The notes beneath the pieces are model-generated. The model did no database searches. It saw nothing but the letters and a program-made list of their open reading frames with translations, and was not told where the DNA came from. From assembly GCA_021776825.1 (NCBI GenBank), contig JAJFFG010000108.1, positions 1 through 64,000 of the forward strand: DNA of 64,000 bases, read 5' to 3'. The position numbers and the translations under genes are program-made. Positions 61,425 through 64,000 of this stretch are shown one piece after another. Each line of letters starts with the position of its first letter. Position 1 is the stretch's first letter. This DNA comes from Planctomycetota bacterium (lineage in GTDB: Bacteria > Planctomycetota > JAJSAM01 > JAJVHW01).

Positions 61425-62096
61425 ATGAGTTCTGAAGCGGGATGGTGGGCCCACCCGACGGCCCTCGTCGATGAGGGCGCCGAGATCGGCGTCGGCACCA
61501 AGGTCTGGCACTTCAGCCATGTGATGACTGGAGCGCAGATCGGCGCAGGCTGCAGTCTCGGTCAGAACGTGTTCGTCGCGACGGGCACGACCATCGGGAA
61601 CAACGTCAAGGTCCAGAACAACGTCAGCGTGTACGAACGGGTCCATATTGGCGATGACGTCTTCTGTGGGCCGTCGATGGTCTTCACGAACGTGATCAAC
61701 CCGCGCAGCCACGTCTCGCGCAAGCATGAGTACCTCGAGACCCACGTCGGCCGCGGGGCGTCGCTTGGCGCGAACTGCACTGTCCTGTGCGGCAACGACG
61801 TCGGCTCCTTCGCGTTCGTGGCCGCCGGCGCCGTCGTCTCGCGCAACGTGCCGGACTACGCGCTCGTCATGGGCGTTCCCGCGCGCGTGATCGGGTACAT
61901 GAGTGCGTACGGCGAGCGGCTCGATCTTGCACCCGGCGATCCGGCGTGCGAGGTCGCGTGTCCCGCCTCGGGCGAGCGGTATCGATGGGACGGCGCAACG
62001 CTGTGTCCTTCCGCGGCACGGCCTTCCGCGGCACGTCCTTCCTCGGGGCCGGCTCCCTCTCCGGGTTCGGCTCCGGCCGACGGCGACAGTGCCTGA
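61425..62096 (+). CDS. sugar N-acetyltransferase, left-handed beta-helix (WlbB/WbpD-like)
   Basis: A 223-residue hexapeptide-repeat acetyltransferase. The repeats run from HPTALVDEGAEIGVGTKVWH through GQNVFVATGTTIGNNVKVQN to GRGASLGANCTVLCGNDVG and AAGAVVSRNVPDYALVMGVPARVIGY, typical of enzymes that N-acetylate 3-amino sugars on nucleotide-linked uronic acids for O-antigen. The catalytic Asn/His region (VQNNVSVYERVHIGDD) is present. The last 45 residues add a CEVACPASGERYRW segment and a Ala/Pro/Ser tail with 15-bp DNA repeats. The stop overlaps the prepilin peptidase start by 8 nt. Confidence 0.88.
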   Translation: MSSEAGWWAHPTALVDEGAEIGVGTKVWHFSHVMTGAQIGAGCSLGQNVFVATGTTIGNNVKVQNNVSVYERVHIGDDVFCGPSMVFTNVINPRSHVSRKHEYLETHVGRGASLGANCTVLCGNDVGSFAFVAAGAVVSRNVPDYALVMGVPARVIGYMSAYGERLDLAPGDPACEVACPASGERYRWDGATLCPSAARPSAARPSSGPAPSPGSAPADGDSA

Positions 62097-63018
62097 GCTC
62101 CTCGCACTGACGGACCCGCAACTCGCCGCCGCCGCCACGCTGGGCACGGTGGGGCTCGTGTTCGCCTTCCTGTTCGGAGCGAACATCGGTTCGTTCGTGA
62201 ACGTGGTCGCACACCGGCTCCCGATGGAGCTCTCCGTCGTCAAGCCGCGGTCCCGTTGTCCGGCCTGTCGCACGCCTGTGCGCGCGATCGACAACATCCC
62301 TGTGCTCAGCTGGGTGCTGCTGCAGGGCCGTTGCCGCGGCTGCAAGGGGCGGATCTCGCCGCGCTACGCGCTCGTCGAGATCTTCATGGGCCTTCTGTCG
62401 CTGCACAGCTTCTTCGTGCTGGTTGCTGGTCCCGGGCGGGCGCTCGACGGTGGGGCGTGGATGGCGTGGGTCGTCGTGTTCGTCCTCACGGCGTCCTGGC
62501 TGGCCGCGTCGCTCATTGATCTCGATCACACGTTTCTCCCCGACCGCATCACGATCACCGGCATGTGGGCTGCGCCGGCGCTGGTGGCGTTCGTCCCCGA
62601 GGTTCTCCTCGGGCCGGAGCTGCGGATCCCGAACTGGATGCCGCTGGATCAGCCGGTGCCTCTCGCCGCCGCGCTCGTCTCGGGCTGCGGCGTGGCTGCT
62701 GGCGCCGGGGTGATCTGGGCTCTGGGAGTCATCGGTTCGCGCGTCTTTGGCAAGGAGGCCATGGGCTTCGGCGACGTGAAGTTCCTCGGCATGATCGGGG
62801 GCTTCGTCGGACCCGGCGGCGCGATCGTCGTTCTGGTTCTCGCGGCGTTCGTCGGGGCCGTGGCCGGCATCGCCCGCACTCTCCTGACGGGGGACCGCTA
62901 CATCCCGTTCGGACCGTTCCTCGCGCTTGGTGCGTACGCCGTGCTTCTGCACCGCCCCGATCTCCTCGACGCCTGGATCGACTTCTCCGAGTGGGTCCGC
63001 GGCGGTCGCGCCTACTGA
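62089..63018 (+). CDS. type IV prepilin peptidase / N-methyltransferase
   Basis: A 309-residue polytopic membrane protein of family A24. The cytoplasmic N-terminal domain has GSFVNVVAHRLP and a zinc-like CPAC...CRGC (Cys57, 60, 82, 85). Catalytic aspartates are in SLIDLDHTFLPD and MGFGDVKFLGMIG. It cleaves prepilin leaders and methylates the new N-terminus, for type IV pili or a type II secretion system. It starts at GTG 62089 within the end of the acetyltransferase gene. The pilins are not in this window. A gene-free region follows. Confidence 0.94.
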   Translation: MPELLALTDPQLAAAATLGTVGLVFAFLFGANIGSFVNVVAHRLPMELSVVKPRSRCPACRTPVRAIDNIPVLSWVLLQGRCRGCKGRISPRYALVEIFMGLLSLHSFFVLVAGPGRALDGGAWMAWVVVFVLTASWLAASLIDLDHTFLPDRITITGMWAAPALVAFVPEVLLGPELRIPNWMPLDQPVPLAAALVSGCGVAAGAGVIWALGVIGSRVFGKEAMGFGDVKFLGMIGGFVGPGGAIVVLVLAAFVGAVAGIARTLLTGDRYIPFGPFLALGAYAVLLHRPDLLDAWIDFSEWVRGGRAY

Positions 63019-63575
63019 TGCCCTGACGAGCCCGCGGTCGCGACTTCCGCGTTCGCGCGGCGCGGCCCCTGGCCCGGTCTCCGTCCCTCCGAGCACAGCC
63101 TCTCCCTGTGTGTGTCGGGGGGGAGGGGCGTGGCCTGCGGCGGTGGTCTGTCGCGAGCCCGCGTCGTCGGCGAGGGACCCGCGACGTGAACTCCCCGTGC
63201 GGAGCGCGCCGGCGTGGCGGCGCATGCGGGGGGCAGCGCTCTCCCCTCGGAGGCCTGTCCCCTCGGAGGACAGCGTGCCGAGATTCCGGTCGACCACGAC
63301 CGAGGCTGGCCGCGAACTGGAGTTCCGCGGTCAGGCACCGTCCGCGCGTCAGCGCTCCCGAGCGATGCGGCCTAGGCACCCCCCTCCGTAGGGCGAAAAC
63401 GGCGCACGCGCCCCAACAAATTGTGATTTCGCCTTGGGGCGGTCTGGCTCGCCCCCTACACTTTCGGTTCAAGGATCGACACCCCCGGGAGGCGATCTGC
63501 GCGGGATCGGGCCGCGCGGTTGTCGGGGGTCGGGAACTCACTCGGCGCAAGCCGGGAACGCGGTCGCGGAGGGAA
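63019..63575. other. gene-free stretch after the prepilin peptidase gene
   Basis: About 557 bp. No gene was recognised; the open frames are Arg- and Pro-rich and lack ribosome sites. An AT-richer patch near 63410-63470 contains a promoter-like pair for the last gene. Confidence 0.5.
63434..63462 (+). promoter_or_regulatory. candidate promoter of the terminal lipoprotein gene
   Basis: TTGGGG (63434-63439) and TACACT (63457-63462) are 17 bp apart, 114 bp upstream of the start codon. Confidence 0.35.
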
Positions 63576-64000
63576 ATGATGATTCGTCGTGGATTCGGAA
63601 TCTTGGCATTGGTTGCGGGGCTCGCACTGACTGGCTGCGCCAGTGAGGACTGGGAGCTGCGCTACAACGAACTCCACGGGGAGATGATCGACGTCGTCGC
63701 CGATCGCGACCTGCAGAGGCAGCAGCTGGCCGACGTGCTAGCGCGGCAGGACTCCCTCGAGCAGCAGTCGCTCGTGAGAGAGCGTGAGTTGTCGCAGCTG
63801 CGACAGGACGCCAACCAGAGCACTGATCGGGCGAAGCAGTACGCGGACCGCGTCGCGGAGCTCGAGGACGAGATCGTGGCCATCCAGGACCAGCGTGTCG
63901 ACGTGGCCGCCGAGGAGACGAACCTGCTCGCGCAGCACGTCCAGCGTCTTCGCCTGCAGGGCTTCACGGACGCCCAGATCAACAACGACGGCGACCTCGA
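63576..64000 (+). CDS. coiled-coil lipoprotein, partial (cut by the window end)
   Basis: An open frame from ATG 63576 runs off the right edge after 141 codons. A lipoprotein signal (RRGFGILALVAGLALTGC, Cys21) is followed by a long alpha-helical coiled coil (RYNELHGEMIDVVADRDLQR, LEQQSLVRERELSQLRQDA, YADRVAELEDEIVAIQDQR). GGAGGGAA precedes the two ATGs. The layout is that of envelope-spanning lipoproteins, often ending in an OmpA-type peptidoglycan-binding domain; that part would lie outside the window, so the family is not certain. Confidence 0.8.
   Translation, partial: MMIRRGFGILALVAGLALTGCASEDWELRYNELHGEMIDVVADRDLQRQQLADVLARQDSLEQQSLVRERELSQLRQDANQSTDRAKQYADRVAELEDEIVAIQDQRVDVAAEETNLLAQHVQRLRLQGFTDAQINNDGDL

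Noticed and set aside
62729..63550. 273-codon reverse open frame over the end of the prepilin peptidase gene
   Set aside because: Arg/Pro-rich, no ribosome site, overlaps a certain gene on the other strand.

Overview
The window is high-GC (about 68-70 % by eye) bacterial chromosome from a Gram-negative organism. It has both a KDO-8-phosphate synthase (kdsA) and a KDO cytidylyltransferase (kdsB), a peptidoglycan-recycling operon, many lipoproteins and large secreted beta-sandwich proteins. The mixture of DUF1844, HEAT-repeat proteins with membrane anchors or signal peptides, an RNase HII-like protein of the DEAGYGP type, FG-GAP/IPT giant proteins and a multihaem cytochrome fused to a metallophosphatase-like domain is most reminiscent of Planctomycetota. 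This assignment is inference, not a database result. No phage, insertion sequence with transposase, or CRISPR array was found.

Layout. 0-7 kb: a reverse-strand operon with rluD, an Arg/Asp/Pro repeat protein, methylmalonyl-CoA epimerase, and the three subunits of a propionyl-CoA-type carboxylase joined by 4-nt overlaps. 7-12.3 kb: a HEAT protein, a parvulin-type PPIase, a 5'-nucleotidase-like lipoprotein and a small lipoprotein, separated by palindromic repeats that supply stop codons. 12.5-15.3 kb: kdsB-pyrG-DUF1844 operon. 15.3-16.8 kb: a gene-free block of interleaved long repeats. 16.8-19 kb: two FliA/WhiG-type sigma factors facing each other plus a 74-residue stand-alone histidine-kinase-dimerisation-like peptide. 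19-22.2 kb: kdsA, a lipid kinase and an apparently inactive phosphoglycerate-mutase paralogue. 22.4-36.7 kb: two giant secreted proteins (1100 and 1851 aa), a PhoR-like sensor kinase, a tetrahaem cytochrome and a PDZ protein.

36.7-42.9 kb: murQ-anmK-nagZ (cell-wall recycling) and an exported HEAT protein containing a degenerate receiver domain, followed by a strong terminator. 43-51 kb: a pentapeptide-repeat protein, small proteins, a membrane SUMF1-like protein with triplicated modules, a pseudo-asparagine-synthetase and a two-domain glycosyltransferase, then tRNA-Thr(CGU). 51-58 kb: a receiver protein, an RNase HII-like protein, fhs, gpmI, a divergent glucose-6-phosphate isomerase and a PilZ protein. 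58-64 kb: ssb, a second block of the long repeats in opposite orientation, two lipoproteins, a sugar acetyltransferase-prepilin peptidase pair and a truncated coiled-coil lipoprotein.

The most notable features are (1) dispersed structured repeats whose arms contain the TAG stop codons of neighbouring genes, (2) two long-repeat families shared by the 15-16.8 kb and 58.8-59.6 kb blocks, and (3) four proteins that keep the fold of a known enzyme or receiver family but have lost its key residues (AsnB-like, ApgM-like, exported receiver, SUMF1-like).
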